Source: Pseudisothecium myosuroides | Lineage: Eukaryota > Streptophyta > Bryopsida > Hypnales > Lembophyllaceae | NCBI GenBank assembly: GCA_951799445.1 | Contig: OX637288.1 | Coordinates: 5,396,501 to 5,460,500, forward strand | DNA length: 64,000 nucleotides | Direction of reading: 5' to 3' | Shown here: one piece after another, positions 22,885 through 33,976 of the stretch | Layout: each line of letters starts with the position of its first letter | Position numbering within the stretch: position 1 is the stretch's first letter | Program-made: the position numbers and the translations under genes | The notes under the pieces: model-generated | What the model saw: the letters and a program-made list of their open reading frames with translations, nothing else | Database searches by the model: none | What the model was told of the DNA's origin: nothing

Positions 22885-23800
22885 ACTCCCAGGCTCATTC
22901 TCCCTGAGAGGACTGAGCTTAGTGAGCTAATGACGATGACGTCTTTCACAGGTTCACCACATTAGGTGGGATGTTTATTAAGCGTCCTGCCAGTGATTTG
23001 GATTTTCAGAAAGGATGCACGTCTCAAAACATTTTTCAGTCAAATTTCCTTGGAAGACGAGAAGAAGGCGCATGAAATCAACTTTAATTCGTATTTTTTG
23101 GATGCATATTGAATTAGATATGAATTATTGAAGTTGGGGCTTCAAATTGTCCCCAACTCCCCATCCTAAAATGGTCAGTGAGGGTACACTGAAATTTCTA
23201 TTATGTACTTGTGTGTTAGAGGATGCTGGTAGGGTAGGAGATGTTTTAGCACATCCCACATGTAAGTTCCATTTTATTGTTGTATTGGAATGACAAGCTT
23301 TATCTTCATTTTTCTTAATTGCAATTACAAGCCTAATGTCTTCTACTAATCATTTGAAAACTTAAGCATAGAATATACAGTATGTTCCTCATAGAGACAT
23401 TGTCCTTGTTAGCACTAATATTTCTCAATTACATGCTGAAGTCTAAGCAATTTAGGATTATTTTCACAAGTAACACTTTCTAAATATTATTTTTTAATTA
23501 AATGAAAATGATTTTTATTTTTTTAAAATTTTTGTGATCTAAAAAGTTCCTATGTCGAATTCATCTAAAAAATTTAAGAAATGAAGAATTTAGCCTTGCT
23601 TAATATTTTTGAAATTTCTTTGGACAACAATACACACCAGGACCTTAGATGCTAATATTTTCAAAATTTTATGTTTTTTCACTTTGAATATTCTTTAAAA
23701 TTTGTTGTTTTTTCTATTTTGAAAGAAAGAGATTTTTTCATAAAAATAGAATATATACACTTCCTAGGGTTTAGTGAGAACAAAGATTAGAGAAGAATGA
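22885..23800. other. spacer without recognised gene
   Basis: Upstream region of the intact BAHD gene (minus strand). I see no clear TATA box or repeat boundary, and no coding frame of note. Confidence 0.4.
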
Positions 23801-23804
23801 TGCT

Positions 23805-24883
23805 ATTGAAGAGGTCTCTATGTACCTATATAGTTAGATGTCTATATATTTAACCCTGGAAGAACATTAAGGACAATTTGTGTCCTTTGGATGGTCAAAT
23901 AAGCTTTGTGCATATTGAAGAATGGATGATTTTCAACCATTTTTGACTTTTTTGATGCTATTCTCACATCATTGATTTAAGTTTAAGATATTTTAGTTGT
24001 TTTTTTAATTTTGTATGGGGTAGTTTATAAAAAATACGGTACACATTGTATTTCAATACTTTGAGTTTATCCTCCTTAAAACTTGATTTTGGTATTCATA
24101 ATTATTTCTTTTGCTTTTGAAAAATATTAACAAAATAAAGCTTTTGAAGTATAGTTTCTATTCCATTTGGAAAATTTGAAAAATTCTTTAAAATAAGAAT
24201 TTTAGTGAAGTTTGATGTTGAGTATTTAAACCCACATTCTCAAATATAAAGTGACATGGAAATTTTATTTATACCACAAACATTCTACACCGAAATGTAT
24301 TTCTATTCTAAAAAATTTAGATTCTTTTGGCATTTGATGTGAATTTTTCTCATTTTTTCTTCAAAATTTCATGATAATTTGAAATTTTCTAAATTTTTTT
24401 TGAATATTCAATGACAATACTAGACACGTGATTTCATATTTGAAAAATAAAATAAAAAAATTTAACTTATAAATAGCAAAAGAATAGAGGATACAAAGCA
24501 ATGTTTTTTTTAGGCAACTAAATGCCCAATTTCCTCCAAAAACAAATGGGCAACTTCAAGCCTATAGAAAAAAGAGAGGGTAAATGTGTTAAAAAATGCC
24601 AGACTATATTGATGGCCTTGCATATTGTTGCCACAATGTTTCCAAAACCTCATTTCATCCATTGTGCAAAGTTAGCACATACAAAAATTGCATACAAAAC
24701 TACATATTTAAAATTGCATACTCAAAATTGGCCTCCTTCAATTCAAACCCCCAAAACAAAGAAGCATGAAAACTTAAAACCTTCTTGAATGAAAGGCCAC
24801 ATAACCATTTATCCGAAAATAAAAAAATACACTAATACAAAGTGAGGGACTTTCAAGTTTGACAACATGGTCATAGAAGCATT
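23805..24883 (+). repeat. dispersed repeat F, copy 2
   Basis: Aligns with 12290-12753 and 14885-15135. It lacks the nested TIR element present in copy 1 and so gives its empty site (CCACAAACATTC). It carries its own insertion at 24499-24834. Its right end is cut off just before the GTCCTTTAGGGG terminus seen in copy 1. Confidence 0.7.
24499..24834. mobile_element. hAT-like small element in repeat F2
   Basis: 336 bp flanked by the 8-bp direct repeat ATACAAAG (24491-24498 and 24835-24842). Repeat copy F1 (near 15098) has a single ACAAAG at this point. Ends are CAATGTTTTTTT and, inverted, TAGTGTATTTTTTT. An 8-bp duplication and (C/T)A(A/G)TG ends suggest hAT; a retroposed sequence is the alternative. 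Confidence 0.6.
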
Positions 24884-25336
24884 TGCAATGCGCCCGTCAA
24901 CAGTGCCTCTATCGGCACTTTCCCGAGCAAAAAGCCGTTTATATTAAAAATCGTACTCCAATGCAACCTCTATGGGTCCCGTCACTTTCACGGTCTCAGT
25001 ATGCGACCTCCCCACTCCAACAAATTTCCAAAATTTGAAGGGCCCACAAGTTGGCTTCCGGTAGAAATAATAATGATTGTCAACCCTTTTCCACATTGTT
25101 AAGCGGGCCAATCAATTCAACCTTCCCTTGATTCAATGAAAAGTCTTTTTTTAATGTAAGATTCTTTTCTTTCTTTCTTTTTATAATGCAAAAAGTCCAT
25201 TTGAAGTTTGGATTGCCGGCTTTGCTTTGGGTCGATTTGTTCTAAAAAAAACCCAGCATAATGAAGGCCTCGCAAAATGTCCCTGCGTTTCCCGATCCAG
25301 GGATTGTTTAGCGAGACTGCACTGTGGATGCTCTAA
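24884..25336. other. possible degenerate Harbinger-like MITE
   Basis: The left edge GAAGCATTTGCAATGC and the inverse of the right edge, GAGCATCCACAGTGC, resemble each other and the common plant PIF/Harbinger-type ends. It abuts the clearer MITE that follows. No target duplication is certain. Confidence 0.3.
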
Positions 25337-25687
25337 GAGTATCTCCTGCAGCCCTCCATATATCCCCTCCCCACTAGAATTTGGATGAATAGCAATTAAT
25401 TTCAACGTTTGTCAGGCTCGGCCTTCTCTTTCCCCTCCAAAAAAACCATTTCTACAGGGATTATTAGAGGGGCCACTAGTCTTGGGATTTGCAAGTCGTC
25501 ATAATAAATGCAAATTGTGTGCCTTGTGATTAGTTGGAAGTATATTTTGGGGAGTTGTGTGACTTGTGATTAGTTGGAAGTATGTTTTATGGAGTTGCAT
25601 TGTTGGGGATACAAGTGACCATCTCCGCTTCATGGACAGATCTTGAATCAAGGAGTGGGGAAAATTGGCGGGCTGCAGGAGATGCTC
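25337..25687. mobile_element. PIF/Harbinger-like MITE
   Basis: 351 bp with inverted termini GAGTATCTCCTGCAGCCC and (inverse) GAGCATCTCCTGCAGCCC, and a TAA duplication (25334-25336 and 25688-25690). The 3-bp T-A-A target and GAGCATCTCC start fit Tourist/PIF-Harbinger. An internal short duplication around CTTGTGATTAGTTGGAAGTAT is present (about 25520-25590). Confidence 0.8.
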
Positions 25688-25920
25688 TAAGCTCTCTCCT
25701 TTAGGAGTGAACTCCTTCATGATTAGGTCAATTAACTCTGCTCATTCTTCATGGTCCACCTACTTCGGAAATGCCAGAGCACCACAAGCTCTGGAGCCAG
25801 GGTGTGTATTACCGTCTTTGCCGAAACACGGTCATGAGGATCAAGGACAGGACCACGGTAGAGTTCAATTCGCGGTCTTAAGTGCGGTGCGGTCCGGTTC
25901 CGTTTCGTCACTCGGACTGC

Positions 25921-25947
25921 TATATATTCTCCCGTCGGAACCCTAGA
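25921..25947 (+). promoter_or_regulatory. putative promoter of the snoRNA transcript
   Basis: A TATATAT box at 25921 is followed 18 bp later by GGAACCCTAGAA, which contains the AACCCTA telo-box core. Telo-boxes are known near promoters of plant ribosomal-protein and snoRNA genes. The sequence then becomes G+C-richer, with pyrimidine-rich stretches typical of a 5' leader. The snoRNA candidates lie 460-920 bp downstream on the same strand. Assignment is inference. Confidence 0.4.
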
Positions 25948-26387
25948 ATCCATCTCTACCGTGCAGCTCTTTCTCTCCCTGAGCGGCCGTCTTGTTTTTC
26001 TAGGGTCTGCTCACAGTTCTAGTTTGAGCGTCGCACGTCGGCCTGCCATCGTCCTTTACTGTCCCAGTTGTTGCGGTAGTGCTGGAGGAAGCTACTGTAG
26101 TGAGTTTGATTTCAACCGGGTGTTAATGAGTATGTTTTTGATTTTGCTGGTATCGTCGTTTTTTAGGGTTTTAGGTCCTTTCGCAGCTTTTCGAGGTGCT
26201 CTTGACCGCTATTTGATTTAATCTCATGTGGTCTGATAGCGGAGGCCTTGTTTTGTTACTGTGAAACACTAGATTAAATTTCATTGAGCGTCTAGTCTGA
26301 AGATGTCCTTTTTTGCATTGCATTGGATGGTAGATTTGGTTTGACTGAAGTTAGTGGTTTGGTTTCTTTCAAGCGATTGTTGGACGG

Positions 26388-26471
26388 TTTCTCTGGTGAT
26401 GAAGATTGAAAACTTGAGGTCCTCTATGAAGGAATTCAAACATACACCAAAAGATCTGATCTGAAGAGAAC
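26388..26471 (+). ncRNA. box C/D snoRNA candidate
   Basis: Box C-like GTGATGA at 26396-26402 and box D CTGA at 26461-26464. The terminal stem TTCTCT (26389-26394) pairs with AGAGAA (26465-26470) right outside the boxes. Total about 84 nt. A possible C'/D' pair is TATGAAG and TTGA inside. The guide stretch just upstream of box D is CACCAAAAGATCTGAT. Such RNAs direct 2'-O-methylation of rRNA or snRNA in the nucleolus. The target was not identified. A second CTGA at 26456-26459 makes the exact D box ambiguous. Confidence 0.6.
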
Positions 26472-26534
26472 TGCATGGACAGAAAAACATTTGTGTTAAT
26501 GGCAATTTTTTTCTTTAAGATTTTATACATGAGC

Positions 26535-26666
26535 GGGTACCATATCAGGCAGCCTGGTGCATGTGCAATGTGCAATCAAGGCGTTCTTGTACCCGTAGAA
26601 GAAGTGCTTGCTCTTTTCTGACTCTTGATCCCCTTGATATGAGTCACGTAACTCAAGCTCACATCC
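26535..26666 (+). ncRNA. H/ACA box snoRNA candidate, unit a
   Basis: 132 nt with the full H/ACA architecture. Hairpin 1 closes with GGGTAC (26535-26540) and GTACCC (26589-26594). The H box AGAAGA (ANANNA) is at 26597-26602. Hairpin 2 closes with GCTTG (26606-26610) and CAAGC (26654-26658), with an inner TGACTC/GAGTCA stem. ACA (26661-26663) lies three nucleotides before the inferred 3' end. Such RNAs guide pseudouridylation with dyskerin. The target is unknown. The paralog b shows compensating and conserved pairing. Confidence 0.75.
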
Positions 26667-26708
26667 TATATAAACCTATTTTTACTACTGAATGTATGTA
26701 TCAAATGT

Positions 26709-26842
26709 GGGTACCATATCAGGCAGCCTGATAGACATTCTATGTGTAAGCACGGCGTTCTTGTACCCGCATAGCATTATCGCTTGCTCTTTTCTGACTC
26801 TTGATCCCCTTGATATGAGTCACGTAACTCAGGCGGACACTT
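26709..26842 (+). ncRNA. H/ACA box snoRNA candidate, unit b
   Basis: 134 nt, a tandem paralog of unit a, 174 bp downstream. Hairpin 1 closes with GGGTAC (26709-26714) and GTACCC (26763-26768). The H box is ATAGCA (26771-26776). Hairpin 2 closes with GCTTG (26782-26786) and CAGGC (26830-26834, one G-U pair), and keeps TGACTC/GAGTCA. The ACA box is at 26837-26839. The upper part of hairpin 1 differs from unit a but can form its own ATAGA/TCTAT stem, while stems and boxes are kept. That pattern suggests RNA-level selection. Confidence 0.75.
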
Positions 26843-26884
26843 TAGTGCAAATTTCCTTGCTGGATATTTGGCTGTAAGCCGAAG

Positions 26885-27440
26885 CTTTTCCAGGCAGCCT
26901 GCCTTACCATTGTTGTTGTTGCATTGCCTTCCTGCATTCGTAGGATGTTAGCTTGCTCTTCTCTTCCGTGTATGAGACGTGGATCCCAAGCTTACTGATG
27001 ATCTTACTCCTCACTTTTACATAAAAGTGTAAGGTATTAATATCAAATTCGACTTCCGGAGTTGAAGCTAGGGTTGAAGGGGTTGTCATGTGCAATATCT
27101 CCCTGCCATCATTGGATAGTCCTGGTGCGATGGCCTTGAAACATTTACCCAGTAAATCGCCGACTTGGTGACTAACGTCAGAAAACCGCACACTTTGTGC
27201 ATTCGGCACTCTTACTTTCATCACCAGAGAAACCCTAAACTCTAACATCAATCACTTATCTGATTCACTGTGCCATCATCAAGCTATATGATTCGATAAA
27301 GCAAGGCGGTTGCTTTGATAAGCGCTCACAAGTCACAATCCCTCACTTTAGACATTGAGCCCGTCGCTCTGTAACGTGGAGTTGCGCTCTTGTGATCAGT
27401 TACTCCGAGCCCCAACCTTGGTGAAATTCTTGTAGACCCT
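26885..27440 (+). repeat. degenerate snoRNA-like unit c and its duplicated downstream block
   Basis: Begins CCAGGCAGCCTG, aligned with the hairpin-1 region of units a and b. It retains GCTTG/CAAGC around 26951-26992 but lacks an intact first stem and an ACA box, so it is probably non-functional. The whole stretch to about 27440 aligns with 27985-28560. Shared phrases include CCTTGAAACATTTACC, CGCACACTTTGTG and TTCGATAAAGC. No coding frame. Confidence 0.55.
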
Positions 27441-27444
27441 AACC

Positions 27445-27984
27445 CCGAAGCGCCGAAGTCCAGATTTTGGATGACGAGCGGGGTGATTTGTGCAAAGAAT
27501 TTCTCGTTCATCCAAAGTATTTTAGAAAGCAACCTTGGTGTCCAATTTGATGAATTGAGATAAAGAATAGAATTGTACTCAGGTATACTAAAAAAATGTT
27601 CTAAATTTTAAGAGGGATCTGGTCGTGAAAGGGTTAATCGCTTGCCTGGCGCAGTCGCTTTTCAGGGCTTCCTTTTCTGTGCTGAAACGGACTTTGAAAA
27701 GGGTGCGCTCTTAATCGTTAATACTCTTTTCCCCTCAGTTTTTAACAATCGCAATACTGCATTTCAAGTATTCTATTTGTGTAATGTGCTCACTTCAAGA
27801 TACAGGAAACAATCTGTGAACAATGCAATGACAAAATTGTACGGAGTATGATGGTAAGGCTTAGTCTATGATCAGGCTGTAAACTTTTGTTGATGACGAA
27901 CAGCGATGGATGGCATGTGTCCTATCTTGTGATGCGTCTAAAAATGTGATAAGTACGGAACATCGTTTTTACAGTTCATTGTAT
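27445..27984. other. spacer between duplicated blocks
   Basis: No gene or structured RNA recognised. It contains a few TGATGA words without a matching CTGA at the right distance. Confidence 0.4.
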
Positions 27985-28638
27985 GTTGAAACATTCCCAG
28001 GCAGTCTGTCATACCATCGTTGTGTTAGCATCGCCTTCTTGCATTTGTAGAGTATTTAGTGGCTTGCTTGTTTCTTTGATGCGAGACATGGATCTCAATC
28101 TTACTATCTCCTCACTTTCATGTAACACTTACACGGTCATTGACGTCATATCCAAATGTCGGAGTTGCATCGGTAGTGTACAACCTTCTCTAGTCGATTC
28201 GGAACAGGAAGTGCATCGGAGGAGGTAATTAGAAAACAGTTCGGGTTTTGCGATGTGGAACATCTTTACAATTATAGAATAATTCTGGGACGATGACCTT
28301 CAAACATTTACCTAGAACTCGTCAATTTGATGCCAAGCATCAGAAGTCTGCGCACTTTGTGAAATTCGGCATGCCTACGGACCGACTGAACAGCATTCAC
28401 CTAACTCAATAACGGTGTCATCATCCAGCTACTTGCAAATTCGATAAAGCTAGGCGACCGCTTCAACAGGCACTCACAATCCCGCCTTTTAAAACACTGC
28501 ATCCGTTGTGTACCCTCTGTAACAGAGGTAAAACGTTCTTGTGGTCACTACTCGCCAGCGCAGACCTTAGACCTTTAACCCCCCTTTCCTGATGCTGCCA
28601 ATTTTCCGGAGCTGCCTTGTTGAAGTAGTCTTTGAAAT
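27985..28638 (+). repeat. degenerate unit d; left part of the duplicated NLR block
   Basis: The first 130 bp are a diverged snoRNA-like unit (CCAGGCAGTCTG, GGCTTGC) with no closed stems. From about 28420 the sequence matches 59035-59835 (e.g. CTCTGTAACAGAGGTAAAACG). This is the outer edge of the segmental duplication that also carries the BAHD remnant and the NLR. The copia element inserted at 28638 splits this block from its continuation at 43062. It retains a TTAA (28489-28492) that is the empty site for the element at 59082. Confidence 0.75.
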
Positions 28639-28811
28639 TGTTGACAATACGAAACCATTAGGGTTTCATTGTGACCGGATGAGTTACATCCGGGTGCTAA
28701 TTAGGTTTAGCACTAATTAGGGTTTAGGAACCTCTTGTATATAACTGGGGACATTCCCCTGATTCGTTATCTATTCAGATCAACGTTGCAAGATTACAAT
28801 GTTTGTTTACA
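28639..28811 (+). repeat. copia 5' LTR
   Basis: 173 bp, TGTTGACA...TTTACA. It includes a TATATAA promoter-like word (near 28738) and the internal inverted phrase TAGGTTTAGCACTAATTAG. Confidence 0.97.
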
Positions 28812-28823
28812 TGGTATCAGAGC
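28812..28823 (+). promoter_or_regulatory. primer-binding site (tRNA-Met type)
   Basis: TGGTATCAGAGC directly follows the LTR. It is the usual plant copia site complementary to the 3' end of initiator tRNA-Met. Confidence 0.9.
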
Positions 28824-28966
28824 TACAGTAACAATCCCTCGATCTTCTGAGTAGTCACAGCACAATTAGAGATCACTGTAGCTGCATAGCACTGTAGCGA
28901 CTAGAACGCACTATGTGCTAGCAGCACCGCGCCTCCAACGCATTCTGAGATTTCGATTATCTAATC

Positions 28967-29932
28967 ATGGATCCTAGCGTCAAAGACATGCCGGAGTCTA
29001 TGAAACTTGTCGGTCCTTCTAACTATACTATTTGGAGCTATAAAGTACGGATGCTTCTTCTTCAGGAAGGACTCTGGCGCTTTATCGAGCCTGTAGATAT
29101 AGCTGATCAGACTGCCACTGATACTTCGATCACTTCAAGCGCTACCACCTCGACAGTAGTCGATGGAGCAGCACCAAACGTGGAACTGGCGATAGAGGCG
29201 CCGCCACCGAACAACACGGGACGGGAGAACGAGCTCCGTTTCCGCGCAGGCAAGATCATCACGTCCACGGTACGAGATTCTATCATTCTAAGCGTTATTC
29301 ACCTCATTGATCCTTGTGCTATTTGGGAACGACTCCGTCACATGTGCGATGTGAGGAGCTCATTTAGGCGTCTTTCACTGAAAGAACAATTCTATTCTTT
29401 GCGTCTAGCCGAGGGAAAGGCGATCAGTGATCACCTTCAAGAGATAAACTTGCTAGTGACTCAATTGGCAAACCTAGTTATCTCTATCCCTGACGAGGAC
29501 CTTACCGATCTGACCTTGAACAGCTTACCGAAAAGCTGGTCTACCTTTAGACAAATCCAGAAGGGTCGGGAACACCTACCCACCTTCCCGGAATTAGAAG
29601 GTCTGTTACTTCAGGAAGAACTAGGACGTACGTTAGAAAAACGGAGAGAGGAAGGTGAGGAGATTAACCTAGTACGCACCGGTCGAGGTCGTGGCTGCAA
29701 TCCTCGCGGCAGAGGCTCCTCATTCAGTGACCGCTCCTCTAGTGACCGTTCATACTCCCGAGATCCAACTTCGCAGAACCAATCTAGCTCACAGATACGA
29801 TCCACAGCAGTTACAGTAGTGTGCCACCAGTGCGGAAAGCCGGGCCACTTCGCCAAAGATTGTGATCAGGCTATGTTAGAAGCCAAAATAAAAACCCTAC
29901 AACTTCAACTTTCCAGCATGAGACAAACCTGA
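28967..29932 (+). CDS. gag: copia Gag with zinc knuckle
   Basis: Capsid/nucleocapsid protein of the element, 321 aa from the ATG at 28967. The N-terminal region is typical of plant copia Gag (PSNYTIWSYKVRMLL, then the LKEQFYSLRL region). Near the C-terminus is one CCHC knuckle, CHQCGKPGHFAKDC (residues 286-299), which binds RNA, after a basic Arg/Gly-Ser stretch. The frame closes with TGA at 29930. The same frame resumes afterwards with protease sequence, so that TGA may be an acquired stop or a boundary. Intact as a stand-alone frame. Confidence 0.92.
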   Translation: MDPSVKDMPESMKLVGPSNYTIWSYKVRMLLLQEGLWRFIEPVDIADQTATDTSITSSATTSTVVDGAAPNVELAIEAPPPNNTGRENELRFRAGKIITSTVRDSIILSVIHLIDPCAIWERLRHMCDVRSSFRRLSLKEQFYSLRLAEGKAISDHLQEINLLVTQLANLVISIPDEDLTDLTLNSLPKSWSTFRQIQKGREHLPTFPELEGLLLQEELGRTLEKRREEGEEINLVRTGRGRGCNPRGRGSSFSDRSSSDRSYSRDPTSQNQSSSQIRSTAVTVVCHQCGKPGHFAKDCDQAMLEAKIKTLQLQLSSMRQT

Positions 29933-30655
29933 CCTCCACAAACCCATCAAGTCAACCTTGCTGAAGCCCAAGACGAGGACGAAGACGATACCGACTCACC
30001 AAAAAATCTGCGAGCCTGTATCGACGCCTTCGACGACGACACCGAAGCATCCGAGGAAGTCATCGACACCGGAGTAGAAGAAGACTGGTTTCTTGATTCC
30101 GGTGCCTCTTCCCATGTTACGGGCAATGCATAGCTGCTTAGTGAGATAATAGCATCTAAAGTTCCTCATATTAGGACAGCCGGTGGACAAATTATGCACG
30201 GCCAAGGCACTGTTCATACCTCCGATCCACCTGGAGAAATAAAGGAGATCACCACCATTCTATACGTCTCTACTGTCTGGTGTGAAAACAAATTTGCTAT
30301 CAGTAGGTCGTCTCACAGATCTAGGATACAAAGTCCTGTTCGAATCAAAACAATGCTTCATCTATGACAAAGACTGCCCAAGCAAAATCTTCATCCAGGG
30401 TACACGGGATACAAGAAACAACCTATATCGTGTCAAGAATCGATTTGGACGACTCGAGCAAATCTGCTCACTTTAGCAGCTCAAGATTCTAGTCACGACA
30501 CACAACCACGAAGCAGGGGGAATAGACTCAACCTTACCGCCACGATCTTTCGAACCAGCAACAACTTCAGCTCCAGCGGACCATCTCAGTTCGGCACCAA
30601 CGGAGCGTTTCAGTTCAGCCCCTAAACAATCCAATAGTTATAGTACACCCTCCAG
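29933..30655 (+). pseudogene. copia protease and GAG-pre region, broken
   Basis: In frame with Gag after the TGA: an acidic linker, then WFLDSGASSHVTG, the aspartic-protease active-site region (DSGAS at about 30096). A TAG follows shortly and a frameshift near 30270 leads into KTNLLSVGRLTDLGYKVLF (30285-30476). A further stop is at 30474. Together these would abolish an uninterrupted polyprotein. It is cut at 30660 by the 6.1-kb insertion. Confidence 0.85.
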
Positions 30656-33600
30656 CCACATGTGAGCTCTCAATTCGTCACTTGGGACTCATAGTCTTCT
30701 TTTTTCCTAAAATTCGCAATTTAAGTCGTAATTATATACAAAAAGCCCTAAAAAGAGTGTAAAACCAGAATGGGCATGTTACATACCAATGTGCCCTTTG
30801 GTCCTAAATAGCCTTTTCTCCTTAGAATAGCCCTAAAACCCACTTGTAAATAGGTTAGAACCACAGAAGTAGTGGGAACTAGAAGGTTTGAGGGTTCTTA
30901 CCCAAAATAGCCTAAAACCATTGTACATGTGATTATGGTGGGCTAAATTGGTCTGAGGGAAGTCTAGGGAGATTCTTAGATAGATTCCCTGAGAGAGGTT
31001 TCAGTTTCCCCATCCCATCGACGAATAGTAGAAACCCTAATTGTTAGCTTGCAGGTGTCACTTTCTCAAGACAGGCCAGTGGAGGAATCTACGGTCACCG
31101 GATTGTGATCTTGGGTCGGAACCATACCGGGAAGTCAAAAGTGAAATCCATTCGTCGAGATTCTCCCGTATGCGGAAGATTCCCTGACTGCCGGTAAACC
31201 AACGGAGGTATCTTTTTGCCCTCCGCATCAAGACATGCAAGATCAAGATGTGAACTTGCACATCTCTTGGGGACCTCCATGAGAGGTTCCCCAAGAAGTT
31301 TCGTAATTTTTTGGATTGAAGAGATACCCCTTCTGAACGGTCAACCGCCTAAAACTACAATGGAAAATTTACGATAATTATCCAGGTGGCGGTAAAATCT
31401 CACTAAAAATTAAGTTAGCTTCTTTTATGCTAATAACGCGCCCCAACAAGTTTCATGGTGTTTCGATAGCGGGAGACGGCCGAATCACCGACATTTCGTT
31501 GAATTATCCACGAGGCGGGATTTACGCTCGGGGGGTGCAGTGAGCGGTAGCAGTAGAAAACTACGTGCAAACAAATGATAGGGTGCCTAAAAAACATTTG
31601 AGATAAAAATTATAATTTGATTTTTTATACTATAGGGTACAAAATTTCCATGACATGTCTTTAAACTACTATAGGGTATAGAAAAATAGGTCCAATTAGA
31701 AAAAAATTAAACCTAGGATACCCCCCTTTTTATTCTTTTTTTTGGCCAGAAGTATTAAATGTTGTTGCCTTGTGAATGGCATATTTAAAGTATTCAAAAA
31801 TTTTATAGACTTTACTAATTTCTGTAGTAGACGTTGGCTAGCTTTAGGTCGATGTCATGCAACTTAGAAAATGAGTTAATCACAGATTCTTAAAAATTTA
31901 GACATCCTGGCTTGCATCATACACCATATTTAGTACCTGCAAGAACTTATGAGGTTGTAAAATTCTGCAATTAACTTCAATTTTGAGTACTCTTAACTTT
32001 ATATCTGTAATGAATGATTTTGATTTAAAAATGGAAATACAAATACTGTCAACACCAAAAAGCTAATTCTACCAGATTTTTTTGGGAACTTCAAACATTG
32101 CACTCTTTTTAAAACTCTGGGCAGGGTTATACGATTTGAATTTTGCACATTATTTTTTAAAATTTATACTGGAGTTGAATGTTTGCGTGACATGCCCAAT
32201 TTATTTTTTTGAAATTCATTGTAGCCCATGGGTCAAAGTTATGTTGTCCGATAGCTTCAGGCAGCTTGGACAAGGCCTCCTCTTAAGGATTGATTGTTGA
32301 TGTTTCTAAATTGAAGTAAGATAGAAACACCCAAAGCAATCGTGTTCCCATTCTTGTACCCTAGATTATCACTAAATGTGTCCTTAGACTTTCATCAATG
32401 TATCCTACAAATGCTTAACTTTCTTTGATTCGTTGACGCATTTGAAAGACATATATTTAACTTTGATTTATAAACTACGGATTTTTGCAAATTTCAATTT
32501 CAGGTCTACATATGTGACAATTTTAGTGGTTTAGGGAGCTGGTACTTTGAAAAATCATAGAAATTACATACCACATCCAAAAAATCTATTTTTTTTTGGA
32601 ATATTCCTGATTTTTACTTGCTAATACTACATAAATGTTCTTTTTAGGAAAAAGTGTCTTTAACTATGCTGAATTGCTTAGTACTGATGGTTTTGGATGT
32701 TTCTATTGTAGACGGTGTTTGACTTTACTAATTTCTATAGTAGACGGTGGCTGGCTTCAGGTGGCTTTTTAGTTTTCCCATTAGTTATAGTACTGCATGT
32801 TTGAGTTCAAGTGTACAAGCTCAGTTTTTTTTGTGTCTCCATAACTAGACATGATAAGCATATTTTTTTTCACTGATTGTGTTTATAAACACAATGAGGA
32901 CATTCTATTTCATACTACCATTGCATACTACCATTTCATACTACCATGATTGTGCAAAAATATTTCTTGCATTCTATTTCATACTATGATTTCATACTAT
33001 GATTTCATACTACCATGATAGTACAAAAATAATTTTTAAATATTATTGTGCATACGGTAAAGACATGTACATTGAATCAAATAATGTAGGTTAAAGTAAA
33101 GTTGATATCAAAAAGCAATCTCTGTATCATTCATATTAATCATGTAAAAATGACCTAAACGTAAAGTTCAATTGATAGCATTCAATAACATGATCCCTTC
33201 CTAGTAAATGAGTGTCATTGACAATTTTTATGGAAGATACAATAGTAGTATTGACTACACTTTTCTGTTGAGTTCTAGTTGTAAGTAGTCATTAGTGGGG
33301 GAAAGAAAAGAAAGTTTGAAAGAAATTTAATGTAGGACAAAAATTGTAGTAGAATTTTTTTTACATATAAAATACCATATCATTTATTCATATCAATTTA
33401 GAATTATAAGTAATGCAAGCCCCTTCTCTAATAATCCAAAGTAGGAAATTATATAATGATAGCGTGCTTTAAAAAAAAAAAAAAAAGTAATACCCCCTTA
33501 AAAAATACTTGGTGTTTGCACCTATCCCCTTATTTTTTTACACACTGACCCCCCCAAGGATTTACGTGGAGTTGACCGGCGTTCCAAGAGCACACGAAGT

Positions 33601-33968
33601 CGGAACAAAGTCAACACAGGGTCTTTTCTTACTCCCTAAGACCTCCCAGACCACCCTGGCTAGTCACCTTTGTCAGAAAAGGTAACCTCCAAAAAATAGA
33701 TTTTTACCTCTTTTACTGACCTTAGTTGGCGATAGTTTAAAGTGGGATTTTGGCGTTGGAATAGGAGATAAGGGGGTTTCAGGACTAAAAATGGCCTTCT
33801 GAAGCCAATGGCGCAATCGGTTTTCGATTTGGAGTTGATTTCCAATAGTTAGAGATTTGGACCAGCGTAAACCCCAAACTAGGTGAAAATCCTAAAAGAT
33901 AAGGATGAAAATCCGAGTTGATAGGGTTACCTAGGTTAAAAGGGGGGAGGTGAGGGCCTTGGAAAACC

Positions 33969-33976
33969 TATAAAAG
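33969..33976 (+). promoter_or_regulatory. TATA-like box inside the 6.1-kb insertion
   Basis: TATAAAAG followed by GGCCCTCATTTCTC. It has the look of an RNA polymerase II core promoter, perhaps that of the inserted element. No downstream protein frame. Confidence 0.3.

Noticed and set aside
26600..26625. miR156-like word TGCTTGCTCTTTTCTGA
   Set aside because: Only partial similarity to the miR156 complement, and the surrounding structure fits an H/ACA snoRNA far better than a miRNA precursor.
27890..27960. Second box C/D snoRNA (TGATGA near 27892)
   Set aside because: No CTGA with a terminal stem at a suitable distance.
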